A stretch of DNA of 64,000 bases, from assembly GCA_016712225.1 (NCBI GenBank), contig JADJRL010000003.1, positions 2,431,501 through 2,495,500 on the forward strand, written 5' to 3'. Origin of the DNA: Candidatus Defluviibacterium haderslevense. GTDB taxonomy: Bacteria; Bacteroidota; Bacteroidia; Chitinophagales; Saprospiraceae. A program made the translations under genes and the position numbers. The notes beneath the pieces are model-generated. The model was not told the origin of the DNA. It searched no databases and saw only the letters and a program-made list of their open reading frames with translations. Positions 45,388-55,349 of the stretch are shown here, piece by piece; the first letter of the stretch is position 1, and every line of letters begins with the position of its first letter.

Positions 45388-47334
45388 ATGAGTCATCAGA
45401 GCCACAATCAAAAGTTAAGTTTAGCAGGTCTTTTAATTACCTTAGGAATCATTTTTGGTGATATAGGTACTTCTCCTCTATATGTAATTAATGCTATTAT
45501 TGGCACAAAAGTAATTTCAGAAGAGTTAGTTTTAGGAGGTGTGTCTTGTGTTTTTTGGACTTTATTAATAATTACCACCTTCAAGTATGTTATTTTGGCA
45601 TTAAACGCAGACAACAAGGGGGAAGGAGGTATTTTCTCTCTTTATGCATTAGTTCGTAGATACAAATCTTCATTTTTAATATATCCCGCAATTATAGGAT
45701 GTGCAACATTGATTGCCGACGGATTTATCACTCCTGCTATATCAATTTCTTCCGCTATAGAGGGCTTGAAAATATTATATCCAAGCATCGAAACTATGCC
45801 CATAGTTATTGCAATACTCATTGGATTATTTGTTTTTCAGCAAGTCGGTACAGAAATAGTTGGAAAAACTTTTGGCCCAGTCATGTTAGTTTGGTTTGGG
45901 ATGATAGGGACCTTAGGATTTCTACAAATTTTAGAACATCCTGAAATATTCAAAGCTATAAATCCACAATATGGTTTTAATCTTTTAGTCAATTATCCTC
46001 AAGGGTTTTGGATTTTAGGTGCAGTATTTCTATGCACCACAGGAGGTGAAGCCTTATATTCAGATCTAGGACATTGTGGAAAAAAGAATGTACGTGTAAG
46101 CTGGTCATTTGTATTAGTGGCTTTAGTCCTAAGTTATTTTGGGCAATCCGCATGGTTGATTTCAAATAAACTTGGTAGTGCATTGCCTACCGGAACAAGT
46201 GTATTTTATTCTTTAATGCCTGATTGGTTTCTTCCCATTGGAATATGTATTGCCGCTTTTTCTACGATTATAGCTAGCCAGGCCTTAATCTCAGGGGTAT
46301 TTACTTTAGTCAATGAAGCCATGAAACTCAGGTTATGGTTTAGAATGAAAGTTAATTTTCCATCGACCCTAAGAGGACAAATATATATTCCAGGAATTAA
46401 CTGGTTTTTAATGGTTGGATGTATTGTAGTTGTTTTGATTTTTGAAAATGCTACTAATATGGAGGCAGCATATGGGCTTGCCATTATTGTAAATATGATG
46501 ATGACCACCCTTTTATTAGGTTTTTATTATCGGGTTAAACTTCACAGTTTTTTTTGGCCTTTGGTTTTAACAGTATCATTATTTATCATTGAGTTTACAT
46601 TCTTTATTTCTAATTTAGAAAAATTTCCACATGGCGGGTGGTTTTCTTTTTTGATTGCTATTATAGGAAGTTTGATGGTTTTTGTGCTCTACCGAGCTCA
46701 GAAGATTAGGGATAAACACACCAAATTCGTAGAATTAAAGGATTACATTAATGTTCTCAAAGATTTGCAAGATGATCAGACGATACCTAAGGAGGCAAGT
46801 CATTTAGTTTATATGGCCTTAGCTAATGACAGGCGATTAATCGATTCCAATATAATGTATTCTATTTTGAGGAAGCGTCCGAAACGGGCTGATGTATATT
46901 GGTTTGTTCATGTGGATATCACAGATGAACCTTATGGAAAAAGTTTTCATGTGGATACCATTTTACCCAAAGAGATTTTTTTTATCCATTTAAAATTCGG
47001 ATTCAAGGTAGAACATCGAGTGAATACCATGTTTCATGAAATTGTAGATCAACTGGTTGCATCAGGTGAGGTAAGTACTGAAAGTCCATATCCTTCTTTG
47101 AAAAAACATCACATGCCGGCGGATTTCAAATTTATATTATTAATGACTCGTGTCTCTGCAGATACAGAATTAAGTACTTTTGAACGTTGGGTGGTGCGCG
47201 CCTATCGAATGATTAAAAGATTTAGTCTTCCAGCGAATGAAGATTTTGGATTGGAAATGTCTAATGTTGAAGAAGAATTAGTACCTATTTTAGTTGGTCC
47301 AAAGACTGAAATGGATCTGAAAAGGGAACACTAA
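45388..47334 (+). CDS. kup: Kup-family potassium uptake permease
   Basis: 648 residues. The start SLAGLLITLGIIFGDIGTSPLYVINAI is a clear Kup signature; KYVILALNADNKGEGGIFSLYALVRR and GFITPAISISSAIEGL follow. About 12 membrane helices precede a soluble C-terminal domain of about 200 residues. It takes up K+ driven by protons. Together with the nearby CPA2 antiporter it suggests local K+ handling, though on a separate transcript. Confidence 0.95.
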   Translation: MSHQSHNQKLSLAGLLITLGIIFGDIGTSPLYVINAIIGTKVISEELVLGGVSCVFWTLLIITTFKYVILALNADNKGEGGIFSLYALVRRYKSSFLIYPAIIGCATLIADGFITPAISISSAIEGLKILYPSIETMPIVIAILIGLFVFQQVGTEIVGKTFGPVMLVWFGMIGTLGFLQILEHPEIFKAINPQYGFNLLVNYPQGFWILGAVFLCTTGGEALYSDLGHCGKKNVRVSWSFVLVALVLSYFGQSAWLISNKLGSALPTGTSVFYSLMPDWFLPIGICIAAFSTIIASQALISGVFTLVNEAMKLRLWFRMKVNFPSTLRGQIYIPGINWFLMVGCIVVVLIFENATNMEAAYGLAIIVNMMMTTLLLGFYYRVKLHSFFWPLVLTVSLFIIEFTFFISNLEKFPHGGWFSFLIAIIGSLMVFVLYRAQKIRDKHTKFVELKDYINVLKDLQDDQTIPKEASHLVYMALANDRRLIDSNIMYSILRKRPKRADVYWFVHVDITDEPYGKSFHVDTILPKEIFFIHLKFGFKVEHRVNTMFHEIVDQLVASGEVSTESPYPSLKKHHMPADFKFILLMTRVSADTELSTFERWVVRAYRMIKRFSLPANEDFGLEMSNVEEELVPILVGPKTEMDLKREH

Positions 47335-47357
47335 AAAGATCATTAAATGCAACGGAA

Positions 47358-48128
47358 TTAAAACCTTAGATGTTTAACAGTTTGTGCATTTGAAATAAGC
47401 TTTTGGAGCGAATCAATGCCAATTTTTAAATGATTGTTTGCAAATTTTTCAGTAACGATTTTGTCATTAGCTTCAGTTTTTACACCTTCTGGTGCCATTG
47501 GCATATCAGAAACCAAAAGTAAAGCTCCGGCTGGAATTTTATTTTTAAAAGCTGCAATAAATATTGTTGCTGTCTCCATATCAATTGCAGAAGCTCTTAT
47601 TTCACTAAGGTATTTTTTGAATTCTATCCGATGTTCCCATACTCGTCTATTGGTGGTGTATACAGTTCCGGTCCAATAGTCCAATTCATGTTCCCGAATT
47701 GATGTTGAAATGGCTTTTTGTAAAGCAAATGCGGGTAATGCAGGGACTTCCGGAGGTAAATAATCATTGGATGTTCCTTCTCCCCTTATTGCTGCAATGG
47801 GTAATATTAAATCACCTACATCATTCTTTGATTTAAGGCCACCGCATTTACCCAAAAACAAAACAGCTTTCGGCATAATCGCTGTAAGCAGATCTATTAT
47901 CGTTGCTGCGTTTGGACTTCCCATTCCAAAATTGATAATGGTTATACGATTTGCCGTAGCATGCTGCATCGGTCTATGTTGGCCTAATATTGGGACCTGA
48001 TGCCACTGTGAAAAGAGTTCAACATAATGACTGAAATTCACCAGTATGATATAATCCCCAAATTGATCTAAAGATAGACCTGTATATCTGGGTAACCAAT
48101 TCTCTACGATTTCTTGTTTTGTTTGCAT
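47358..48128 (-). CDS. amn: AMP nucleosidase
   Basis: 256 residues of the purine-nucleoside phosphorylase fold. Motifs are ITIINFGMGSPNAATIIDLL, AVLFLGKCGGLKSKNDVGDLILPIAAIRGEG (phosphate/base pocket) and ASAIDMETATIFIAAF with the ribose-binding MET-Glu, ending LLVSDMPMAPEG. This is the short Bacteroidota type, without the N-terminal domain of E. coli Amn. It splits AMP to adenine and ribose 5-phosphate. Last gene of the long minus-strand run. Confidence 0.9.
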   Translation of the reverse strand: MQTKQEIVENWLPRYTGLSLDQFGDYIILVNFSHYVELFSQWHQVPILGQHRPMQHATANRITIINFGMGSPNAATIIDLLTAIMPKAVLFLGKCGGLKSKNDVGDLILPIAAIRGEGTSNDYLPPEVPALPAFALQKAISTSIREHELDYWTGTVYTTNRRVWEHRIEFKKYLSEIRASAIDMETATIFIAAFKNKIPAGALLLVSDMPMAPEGVKTEANDKIVTEKFANNHLKIGIDSLQKLISNAQTVKHLRF

Positions 48129-48158
48129 GTAACATGAACTTAATCAAAAGTATTCAAG

Positions 48159-49958
48159 CTATTGGATTTGGTCACCGCGTAATATGCGATATCTTTTTCT
48201 TGCCTCAACAGCTAAAGTGCTTCCGCTAAAATCTATAAATAGTTTTTCATAAAGTTCCTTCGCTTTTTCTTTTTGGTCCAATTGATATTCATAAATTCTG
48301 GCCATTTCAAATAAAGCATTATCAGCTCGAATTTCTTCTTTATGATTTTGAAGTATTAATTCATATTTTTTGATGGCGTCCTCTGTTCTTTTCTGGCGGT
48401 CAAAAATTTTTGCTTGTAGAAACAGAACGTCATCTAACAAACTATTTTTTGGAAATTGGGACAAAATAGTATCTAATAGTATGAGTGCTTCTGTGTATTT
48501 ATTTTGTAAGACATTTAATTCAGCTTGGGAATAGACTGTTAAAGCTTCTCCAAGTGTATCTTGATTGATATTATCCAAAATAAATACGGACATATCAATA
48601 GCATCATTGCTAATCAGTTTAGAAGTTGCTTGCTTAAGTATATCAAACTGCTCCTGAGCCCATTGAAAATCTCCAGCGAAATAGGAAAGGCGTGCATTTT
48701 TAAATCGCGCTAATTCACCCAATTGATCTTCTTGAAAATCTTTATCTACTTGTGAATACAGCAAAGTAGCTTCCCAGCGTTCTCCTTGTATTAAATAATA
48801 ATCTGCTAAATCTAATTTTGCCTGAGCTTTAATATGTGGCTCTAAGGCAGGGTTTTTTATCAGTTCTTCTAGTAATGCAATTCCTTTATTTAATTGATTC
48901 AAATATCTACTCTCCAATTCTGCATATTCGATTATGATAGGTGCAGATAATCGACTACCAGAATATTCTTTTTTGAAATTTTCATAATCTGTTTCGAGGG
49001 CAATGAGGTCTTGTTGATTGTAATTATTTTTTTCGACAATTTGTTTTCTTCGACAAATTAATACCTGTCGATAAGCTTCAAGATAGGAAGAACCTATTGG
49101 TCCTTTATCTCTCACATACGTGAATGCATCAATGGCTGTTTTATAATCCGTATCATTGGCAGCAATGCTTCCAATATTGAATACGCGATTTCCATTTTCA
49201 TTGAGTCTTTTATCTAAAGCTTTAGCTTGTCTTAATGCATTTAAATAATCTTTAGATTGGATAAAAGTCCAAAGTAGTAATTCAATATATGCAACTTGGT
49301 CTGGGTTAGAACTCAATTTTTCGTAAAGCAGACTCTGAAAATCTTTATGTTTGTCTTTAGGTAAATAGGCATTAAGTATATTTTGTAGGCTCAAAAGATT
49401 TACACTTCCATCATCCAGTCCGGCCAAATAATAGTTGAGCATTTTATCTAATTCACCTTTACGTCTATAGAGATCGGCCAAATTATAAGTAAAATGGGTT
49501 TGGCCCTTCATTATTTTTTCACCTTTCTCATAGGTGTCTATGGCTAAATCAAATTTTGATAAATCAATAAATGCATTGGCAACTTTGTGAATCATGATTA
49601 CATCGGGTTGCAATTTGTCAATGGCAAGTTTGAATTGTTTTTCTGCTTTGTCAAGTTCATTTTTTTTAATGAATTGATTTCCGTATAAAATATATAAACT
49701 GGCTTCTTTAGGTCGATTTGCAATTTCTTTTTTAATTAGACTTTCACTTTCTTCTTGTCTTCCTAAGGCTGTTAAACAATTCAAATAATAAGTAAAGAAA
49801 GATTCCTGCGATGGATTTTTTTGATATAAACTTTGAAATAATACGGCAGCTTTTTCATATTCACCATCAACAAAATATTGTTGAGCCAATCGAGGATCTT
49901 GAGCAACTAAGTTGAACGACCAACAAAATATATAAAACAATAGGAAACTTCTCATCAT
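48159..49958 (-). CDS. Exported TPR-repeat protein
   Basis: 599 residues: a signal peptide (WSFNLVA, cleavage before Gln), then many tetratricopeptide repeats throughout, such as AQQYFVDGEYEKAAVLFQSLYQKNP and LYILYGNQFIKKNELDKAEKQFKLAID. It probably serves as a periplasmic or outer-membrane scaffold. Its partner may be the neighbouring orphan TonB protein, 113 bp upstream on the same strand. Confidence 0.85.
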   Translation of the reverse strand: MMRSFLLFYIFCWSFNLVAQDPRLAQQYFVDGEYEKAAVLFQSLYQKNPSQESFFTYYLNCLTALGRQEESESLIKKEIANRPKEASLYILYGNQFIKKNELDKAEKQFKLAIDKLQPDVIMIHKVANAFIDLSKFDLAIDTYEKGEKIMKGQTHFTYNLADLYRRKGELDKMLNYYLAGLDDGSVNLLSLQNILNAYLPKDKHKDFQSLLYEKLSSNPDQVAYIELLLWTFIQSKDYLNALRQAKALDKRLNENGNRVFNIGSIAANDTDYKTAIDAFTYVRDKGPIGSSYLEAYRQVLICRRKQIVEKNNYNQQDLIALETDYENFKKEYSGSRLSAPIIIEYAELESRYLNQLNKGIALLEELIKNPALEPHIKAQAKLDLADYYLIQGERWEATLLYSQVDKDFQEDQLGELARFKNARLSYFAGDFQWAQEQFDILKQATSKLISNDAIDMSVFILDNINQDTLGEALTVYSQAELNVLQNKYTEALILLDTILSQFPKNSLLDDVLFLQAKIFDRQKRTEDAIKKYELILQNHKEEIRADNALFEMARIYEYQLDQKEKAKELYEKLFIDFSGSTLAVEARKRYRILRGDQIQ

Positions 49959-50070
49959 TTTAAAAACATAAAGTTAAATCTAAAATTTATATTAATTATT
50001 AAAAACCTTTATTATTCCACCAAAGCTTATTTTGAAATAACGCTTAATGTGTTATTTTGTTATTGAATTC

Positions 50071-50907
50071 CTATTGCCTACCCTGAAAAACAATAGGCAA
50101 GGTATATTGAACTCTTACAGGATGATTGCTTTGGATACCGGGAGTCCATCTTTGGGTCATGGTATTCATAAGTTCAATGACACGCCTTGCTTCATATCCA
50201 CATCCATCACCTATGTCTTGCAAAATTTTTATATTGCTAATTGTGCCGTCTTTTTCAACTACAAATTGAGCAAATACAGTACCTTGGGTTCCTTTTTGAA
50301 CAGCAAGATTTGGATAACGTAAATTGTTTTTCAAGAATTCATGTAATTTAAATTCAGCACATTTCTTTCTTTGAAGGTAAGGTATACTTTCATCATCACA
50401 ACCAGGAAACATAGGCATTTGATGTATAAATGTGACGATCTCTTCAAGTCCATTTTCATTTGACGGACCTTTTGCTACCTGATTATCATTATTTTTATTT
50501 GCAGTATCTAAAGGAGTGATGATGGTTTTTATAATAGGTGTTTCAATAGTTTCTTCATCTTTTTTCACTTTTGGAATGGTCGATTTATTAACCACAGGAT
50601 TGGCTTGCTTCTCTTGTGTTTTTGCAGTTGCTGTTGATAATGGAATCGTTGTTTGTATATTTGAAGGTAAGGGTAAGACAACTTCGGTCATGATGAAGGG
50701 GTCTTCGACAGGGGATGACCTGGATTTTAGCCAATCCAGAATTATGGGTAAAAAAATCAAAAAAACGAAGATGATGACACCTAGTAAAATGCCATTAATC
50801 ATCGATTTATCATATCGTCGTCTTAAAAAATATGCACCATAGGATTTATTTCGACCTTCAAAGACGATATCATCCATTAGTTTAGTGTCACTTTTTAAGA
50901 ATAACAT
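50071..50907 (-). CDS. Second TonB-family energy transducer, without ExbBD
   Basis: 278 residues. The N-terminus LMDDIVFEGRNKSYGAYFLRRRYDKSMI is strikingly similar to the operon TonB at 34724-35545 and precedes one membrane helix. The spacer is Thr/Asn-rich rather than Pro-rich. The C-terminal TonB domain contains LAVQKGTQGTVFAQFVVEKDGTI and ends VRVQYTLPIVFQ. No exbB or exbD is near, so it presumably uses the other operon's channel or another one. It is a paralogue of that TonB. Confidence 0.88.
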   Translation of the reverse strand: MLFLKSDTKLMDDIVFEGRNKSYGAYFLRRRYDKSMINGILLGVIIFVFLIFLPIILDWLKSRSSPVEDPFIMTEVVLPLPSNIQTTIPLSTATAKTQEKQANPVVNKSTIPKVKKDEETIETPIIKTIITPLDTANKNNDNQVAKGPSNENGLEEIVTFIHQMPMFPGCDDESIPYLQRKKCAEFKLHEFLKNNLRYPNLAVQKGTQGTVFAQFVVEKDGTISNIKILQDIGDGCGYEARRVIELMNTMTQRWTPGIQSNHPVRVQYTLPIVFQGRQ

Positions 50908-50971
50908 TTTAAATCTTTGCCTGAATTATTGTTTATATAACGTATCATGACTATAATATTGCAACAAAAGA

Positions 50972-51373
50972 TTAATTTATGTTGGTTGAATCATTAGTAT
51001 TTGAGGGCCTATTGAATTTTAAAAAAAACATGAGACCCAAAGTAATTCCGATGGTATTTGCTAGTTGGTCTAAATAATCAAATGTTCTACCTGAAGCTAA
51101 AAAAGCTTGAAGGATTTCAAGGCAAAAGCCTAGCATAAAAAGGCCACCAAAAATGATAAATGTGTTCATTTTAGTTGTACTTTTTGTGCCCTTAAAAAAG
51201 AAAAAGCAAGCCGATCCATAAAATAGGGCATGACCCAGTTTGTCTATGGATAATAGATCTAAATAATTCAACTTAGGCATCCTGTTTCCAGGTAATAAAG
51301 ACAATATCAATATACAAAATACTATAGACCAGGCGATCAAAATTGACCGATTGATTCTAGATTGTATATTCAA
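50972..51373 (-). CDS. VanZ-family membrane protein
   Basis: 133 residues with four membrane helices. The VanZ core is DKLGHALFYGSACFFFF, GFCLEILQAFLASGRTFDYLDQLANTIGITLG. VanZ proteins relate to teicoplanin resistance in Gram-positives, but the wider family has no settled function. It lies 10 bp after gcvH on the same strand. Confidence 0.88.
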   Translation of the reverse strand: MNIQSRINRSILIAWSIVFCILILSLLPGNRMPKLNYLDLLSIDKLGHALFYGSACFFFFKGTKSTTKMNTFIIFGGLFMLGFCLEILQAFLASGRTFDYLDQLANTIGITLGLMFFLKFNRPSNTNDSTNIN

Positions 51374-51383
51374 TCTGGACGTC

Positions 51384-51776
51384 TTATTTGCCGATTAGGT
51401 TTTTATATTCATCAGCATTCATCAAGCTGTCAACTTGGGACGGATCCGATATTTTTATTTTTACAATCCAGCCTTTTCCAAAAGGGTCTGTATTAATTAA
51501 AGTTGGATCGTTGGTACCTTTTTCATCTAATGCCGGATTGAACTCGATGATAGTTCCGGCAACTGGCATAAATAAATCTGAAGTGGTTTTAACCGCTTCT
51601 ACGGTTCCAAATACATCTTCTTTATTTAAGTCTAGACCTACAGTGTCTACTTCGACATATACAATATCACCCAATTCGGATTGGGCAAAATCAGTAATTC
51701 CTATAGTGGCAGTATCTCCTTCAATGAGTAGCCATTCATGTTCACTTGTATAACGAAGGTTAGTTGGAAATTCCAT
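51384..51776 (-). CDS. gcvH: Glycine cleavage system H protein
   Basis: 130 residues. Typical motifs are LRYTSEHEWLLIEGDTATIGITDFAQSELGDIVYVEV and the lipoyl Lys in GTVEAVKTTSDLFMPVAG. The lipoyl arm carries the aminomethyl group among the P, T and L proteins, none of which are in the window. Placed between citrate synthase and VanZ in one transcript. Confidence 0.95.
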   Translation of the reverse strand: MEFPTNLRYTSEHEWLLIEGDTATIGITDFAQSELGDIVYVEVDTVGLDLNKEDVFGTVEAVKTTSDLFMPVAGTIIEFNPALDEKGTNDPTLINTDPFGKGWIVKIKISDPSQVDSLMNADEYKNLIGK

Positions 51777-51787
51777 AAAGATTTGGG

Positions 51788-53101
51788 TTAGTTTGTTGAA
51801 TTTTTTATAAAAAGCTTAATTTCTTCTGTAGTTAATGATTTGGGTCGTTCAAGAGGTAAATTTAATGCCCTATCCCAACAAAGTTGTGCAAGAACACCCA
51901 AAGTTCGTGAAATTCCGAATAAAACAGTATAAAAATTATGTTCTTTTATCCCAAAATGTTCCAACAATGCTCCAGAATGAGCATCTACATTGGGCCAAGG
52001 GTTTTTAATTTTACCGATGGTTCCAAGAATTGGAGGTACTACTTCAAAAACATTCCACACAATATTCACCATAGGATCATTAGGACAATGTTTGGTTGCA
52101 AATTCTTTCTGAGCAATAAATCTAGGATCTGGAGCTCTAAGCACAGCATGACCATAACCAGGTACTACAATTCCTTTGGCTAATGTTTTTTTAACATAAT
52201 CTGCGATTTGTTCTTTGGAAGGAACATTGGTACCTAATTCCTTGATCATGTCATAAATCCAATCCATGACTTCTTGATTGGCGAGTCCATGTAATGGTCC
52301 GGCTAAAGCAGTCATACCTGCAGCAAGCGAATAATATGGATCGCTCAAAGTAGAGCCTACTAAATGCACCGTATGCGCTGAAGCATTGCCTCCTTCATGA
52401 TCAGCATGAATGGTCAAATACAATCTCATGAGGTCTTTAAATGCTGGTGAATCATTACCCAACATATGAGCAAAATTTCCACTCCAGTCTAAAGTTCTAT
52501 CTGGTAATATGATATTCCCATTATGGAATGTTTTCCTATAAATGTAGGCTGCCACAATTGGGAGTCGCGCAATTAAGTTCATACTATCCTCATACATCGC
52601 CTCCCAATAATCTGATTTTTTCATGCCATCTTCGTAACTTTTGGCAAAAACACTTTCAGATTGCATAGCAAGGATTGCAATACTTAATTGGGTCATTGGA
52701 TGGGTTAGCGGAGTCAGGCTATTGATGACAATAATCACATAATCCGGAACAACACTTCGTCGCTGCCACTCCTCTGTTAACCACTGAACTTCTTCATCTG
52801 TTGGCACTTCTCCGGTCATCATGAGCCAGAATAAACCTTCAGGTTGTGGTTCGGTTGCTCCATCAAGTTTAGGTAATTGCTCTCTTAGCATAGGGATAGA
52901 TAAACCCCTAAAGCGAATTCCAACCTGGGCATCAAGTGAGGAAGTTTCCCAAATCATGCTTTGAATGCCTCTCATTCCACCATAAATTTGGTCGATTTGG
53001 ACATGATCAATAATTTGAGAACCATGATCCTTGATAATGCCCTTAATTTCATCAGAAGCTGATAAAACTTTTGCTTTGAATAACTCTTTTAGCTTGTCCA
53101 T
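51788..53101 (-). CDS. gltA: Citrate synthase, mitochondrial-like type I
   Basis: 437 residues. The motifs IYGGMRGIQSMIWETSSLDAQVGIRFRGLSIP, IHADHEGGNASAHTVHLVGSTLSDPYYSLAAGMTALAGPLHGLANQ and GYGHAVLRAPDPRF are those of the mitochondrial-like class, not the E. coli-like class. Catalytic His and Asp residues sit in the HGLAN and GHAV regions. It condenses oxaloacetate with acetyl-CoA. A minus-strand TAGTTTTG box lies 40 bp upstream. Confidence 0.94.
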   Translation of the reverse strand: MDKLKELFKAKVLSASDEIKGIIKDHGSQIIDHVQIDQIYGGMRGIQSMIWETSSLDAQVGIRFRGLSIPMLREQLPKLDGATEPQPEGLFWLMMTGEVPTDEEVQWLTEEWQRRSVVPDYVIIVINSLTPLTHPMTQLSIAILAMQSESVFAKSYEDGMKKSDYWEAMYEDSMNLIARLPIVAAYIYRKTFHNGNIILPDRTLDWSGNFAHMLGNDSPAFKDLMRLYLTIHADHEGGNASAHTVHLVGSTLSDPYYSLAAGMTALAGPLHGLANQEVMDWIYDMIKELGTNVPSKEQIADYVKKTLAKGIVVPGYGHAVLRAPDPRFIAQKEFATKHCPNDPMVNIVWNVFEVVPPILGTIGKIKNPWPNVDAHSGALLEHFGIKEHNFYTVLFGISRTLGVLAQLCWDRALNLPLERPKSLTTEEIKLFIKNSTN

Positions 53102-53141
53102 GGGACTAATTAAATAAAAATCTAAAATTTAAAAACGCCCG

Positions 53142-53149
53142 CAAAACTA
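53142..53149 (-). promoter_or_regulatory. Promoter -7 box of citrate synthase
   Basis: The minus strand reads TAGTTTTG (TAnnTTTG), 40 bp before the ATG. Confidence 0.45.
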
Positions 53150-53498
53150 TTATGTTTTGGAATATTTTGTTAATTTATTAAATCATTAACAAGACGTTAT
53201 ATTACAAGCTTACTAACAAAGCAATTGCCAAAAAGACTAAAAAAGCTTAAATTTATTTTGAAAAATTCTCATTTTTCTTGAAATGTGGAAGAAAACAAAC
53301 CAAAAAACCTTAAAAAATAACTAAAAAGTACTTAACTATGTCAAAATCAACGCTTAGCATTTAGATAAAAGTTAAGGGGAATTGAATTGATTGCCTTAAT
53401 TAATTAGACGCAACTTAGACTTTAGATAGAATTTTGGTATAGGATAGCCTTAAATCGTAAAAATAAGTGATTTTTAGAAACCAGTTCAAAAATGACCT

Positions 53499-53506
53499 TA
53501 CCTTTG
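53499..53506 (+). promoter_or_regulatory. Possible promoter -7 box of pckA
   Basis: TACCTTTG fits TAnnTTTG. A leader of about 210 bp to the ATG would follow. No exact -33 box. Confidence 0.35.
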
Positions 53507-53722
53507 CCTATCCATTTATTCAAATCAAGTCTATAGCAGTTATAGATTCAATGTTATTTGGGGCTATACAGGTTGGTTAAAGTTTGACTTAGGTTTTTTA
53601 AAATTGAATTTCACGAATCAATTTTAAGGGTAAAGCCATGCTTACAAGCATAATATTGAATCATTTTTGCTGCTTTTTTTGATATTTATGGTGAATTTAT
53701 TAATCCATTATTCTCTTAAATT

Positions 53723-55339
53723 ATGAAAATTATTGGTAAACTTTCACAATCTAGGCCTTTATCTGCTTTTGGAATTTCTAATACAAATTACATATATGCC
53801 AATTTATCACCTCAAGAACTTATAAACCAAAGTTTGGATCGAAGGCTTGCAACATTAAGTGATACTGGGGCATTAGTTATTAAAACGGGAGAATTTACGG
53901 GTAGGTCACCGGATGATAAATTTACTGTGGATAATGAAATAACACATGATGCGGTTGATTGGAATAAATTCAATAAACCTTTTTCACAAGATAAATTTGA
54001 AGCTTTATTTCAAAAAGTATCGCAATATTTATCATCCAAAGAATTATTTATACAAGATGATTTTGCTTGTGATAGCTTGGATTATCAGATCAGTGTTAGA
54101 GTATTTGCAGAATATCCTTGGAGCGCCCAGTTTGCATCAAATATGTTTATCAGACCTAGCGGAGATCAATTGGATCATTTTAACCCTGATTGGTGTATTT
54201 ACTGCGCCCCAGGTTTTAAGGCGGATCCAATGGTTGATGGGACCAGGCAACATAATTTTAGTATCATTGACTTCAAAACTAAAAGAATCCTTATCGGGGG
54301 ATCAGCATATACGGGAGAAATAAAAAAATCGATTTTTACCATCCTTAATTTTGTGCTTCCTTATGAAAAGGGTGTATTATCCATGCATTGTTCTGCAAAC
54401 ATAGGTAAGGAAGGGGACACAAGTATATTTTTTGGATTGTCCGGTACCGGAAAGACAACTTTATCCGCAGATCCAGAGCGCCGCTTAATTGGCGATGATG
54501 AGCATGGTTGGAGTGACTCTGGAGTTTTTAATTTTGAAGGTGGATGTTATGCTAAGTGTATAGACTTGACCGAAGAAAAAGAACCAGATATTTATAAAGC
54601 CATAAAGCCTGGTGCAATACTCGAAAATATCATGTTTAAGGAAAACACGAATATCCCTGATTATTGCAATAGTGCTATTACTGAGAATACAAGAGTTTCA
54701 TATCCTATTTATCACATTGATAATTGTGTACAACCTGCTAAAGGTGGCCATCCAAAAAATATATTTTTTTTAACTTGTGATGCATACGGAATTTTACCTC
54801 CTATTTCCAAATTAAATGTAGCACAGGCAATGTACCATTTTATTTCAGGTTATACGGCTAAAGTTGCCGGAACAGAAGCGGGGGTAACAGAACCTAAGGC
54901 TACTTTTTCGGCTTGTTTTGGTGCTCCGTTTTTACCTTTACATCCTACATTTTATGCCGAAATGCTGGGCAAGAAAATCAATCAATTCAATCCTCAGATT
55001 TGGTTAATCAATACCGGGTGGACAGCAGGTGCATATGGTGTAGGAAGTCGAATCAAATTGAATTATACAAGAGCCATGATAAGTGCAGTTTTATCTGGTC
55101 AATTGAATGATGTAAAATATGCGACACATGATGTTTTTGGTTTACAATTTCCAACAATGTGTCCTGGTGTACCCGATGAAGTCTTGAATCCTCGTAATAC
55201 ATGGAGTGATTCAAACCTTTATGATCAAAAGGCCTTTGAACTTGCGAAATTATTCAATGCCAATTTTGAAAAATATCAATCCAAAGCTTCTCAGGAAATT
55301 ATTGATGCCGGGCCTAAAAAAGTTCAAAACCAACCCTAA
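53723..55339 (+). CDS. pckA: ATP-dependent phosphoenolpyruvate carboxykinase
   Basis: 538 residues. Visible are TGEFTGRSPDDKFTVDNE, FASNMFIRPS, HCSANIGKEGDTSIFFGLSGTGKTTLSADPERRLIGDDEHGWSDSG (kinase-1a and metal-binding Asp) and NTGWTAGAYGVGSRIKL. It converts oxaloacetate and ATP to PEP, CO2 and ADP. The promoter region is divergent with citrate synthase, both at the oxaloacetate branch point. Confidence 0.96.
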   Translation: MKIIGKLSQSRPLSAFGISNTNYIYANLSPQELINQSLDRRLATLSDTGALVIKTGEFTGRSPDDKFTVDNEITHDAVDWNKFNKPFSQDKFEALFQKVSQYLSSKELFIQDDFACDSLDYQISVRVFAEYPWSAQFASNMFIRPSGDQLDHFNPDWCIYCAPGFKADPMVDGTRQHNFSIIDFKTKRILIGGSAYTGEIKKSIFTILNFVLPYEKGVLSMHCSANIGKEGDTSIFFGLSGTGKTTLSADPERRLIGDDEHGWSDSGVFNFEGGCYAKCIDLTEEKEPDIYKAIKPGAILENIMFKENTNIPDYCNSAITENTRVSYPIYHIDNCVQPAKGGHPKNIFFLTCDAYGILPPISKLNVAQAMYHFISGYTAKVAGTEAGVTEPKATFSACFGAPFLPLHPTFYAEMLGKKINQFNPQIWLINTGWTAGAYGVGSRIKLNYTRAMISAVLSGQLNDVKYATHDVFGLQFPTMCPGVPDEVLNPRNTWSDSNLYDQKAFELAKLFNANFEKYQSKASQEIIDAGPKKVQNQP

Positions 55340-55349
55340 AATTTTATTC

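Larger units (their letters stand above)
53102..53722. other. Gene-free 621-bp divergent region
   Basis: It separates citrate synthase from pckA. It contains a -7 box for the citrate synthase gene at 53142 (TAGTTTTG on minus) and a possible one for pckA at 53499 (TACCTTTG). Otherwise AT-rich with no ORF or RNA recognised. Confidence 0.5.

Noticed and set aside
55206..55349. N-terminal extension of the first FG-GAP gene
   Set aside because: It overlaps the end of pckA in another frame; a lipoprotein signal starts exactly at 55350.
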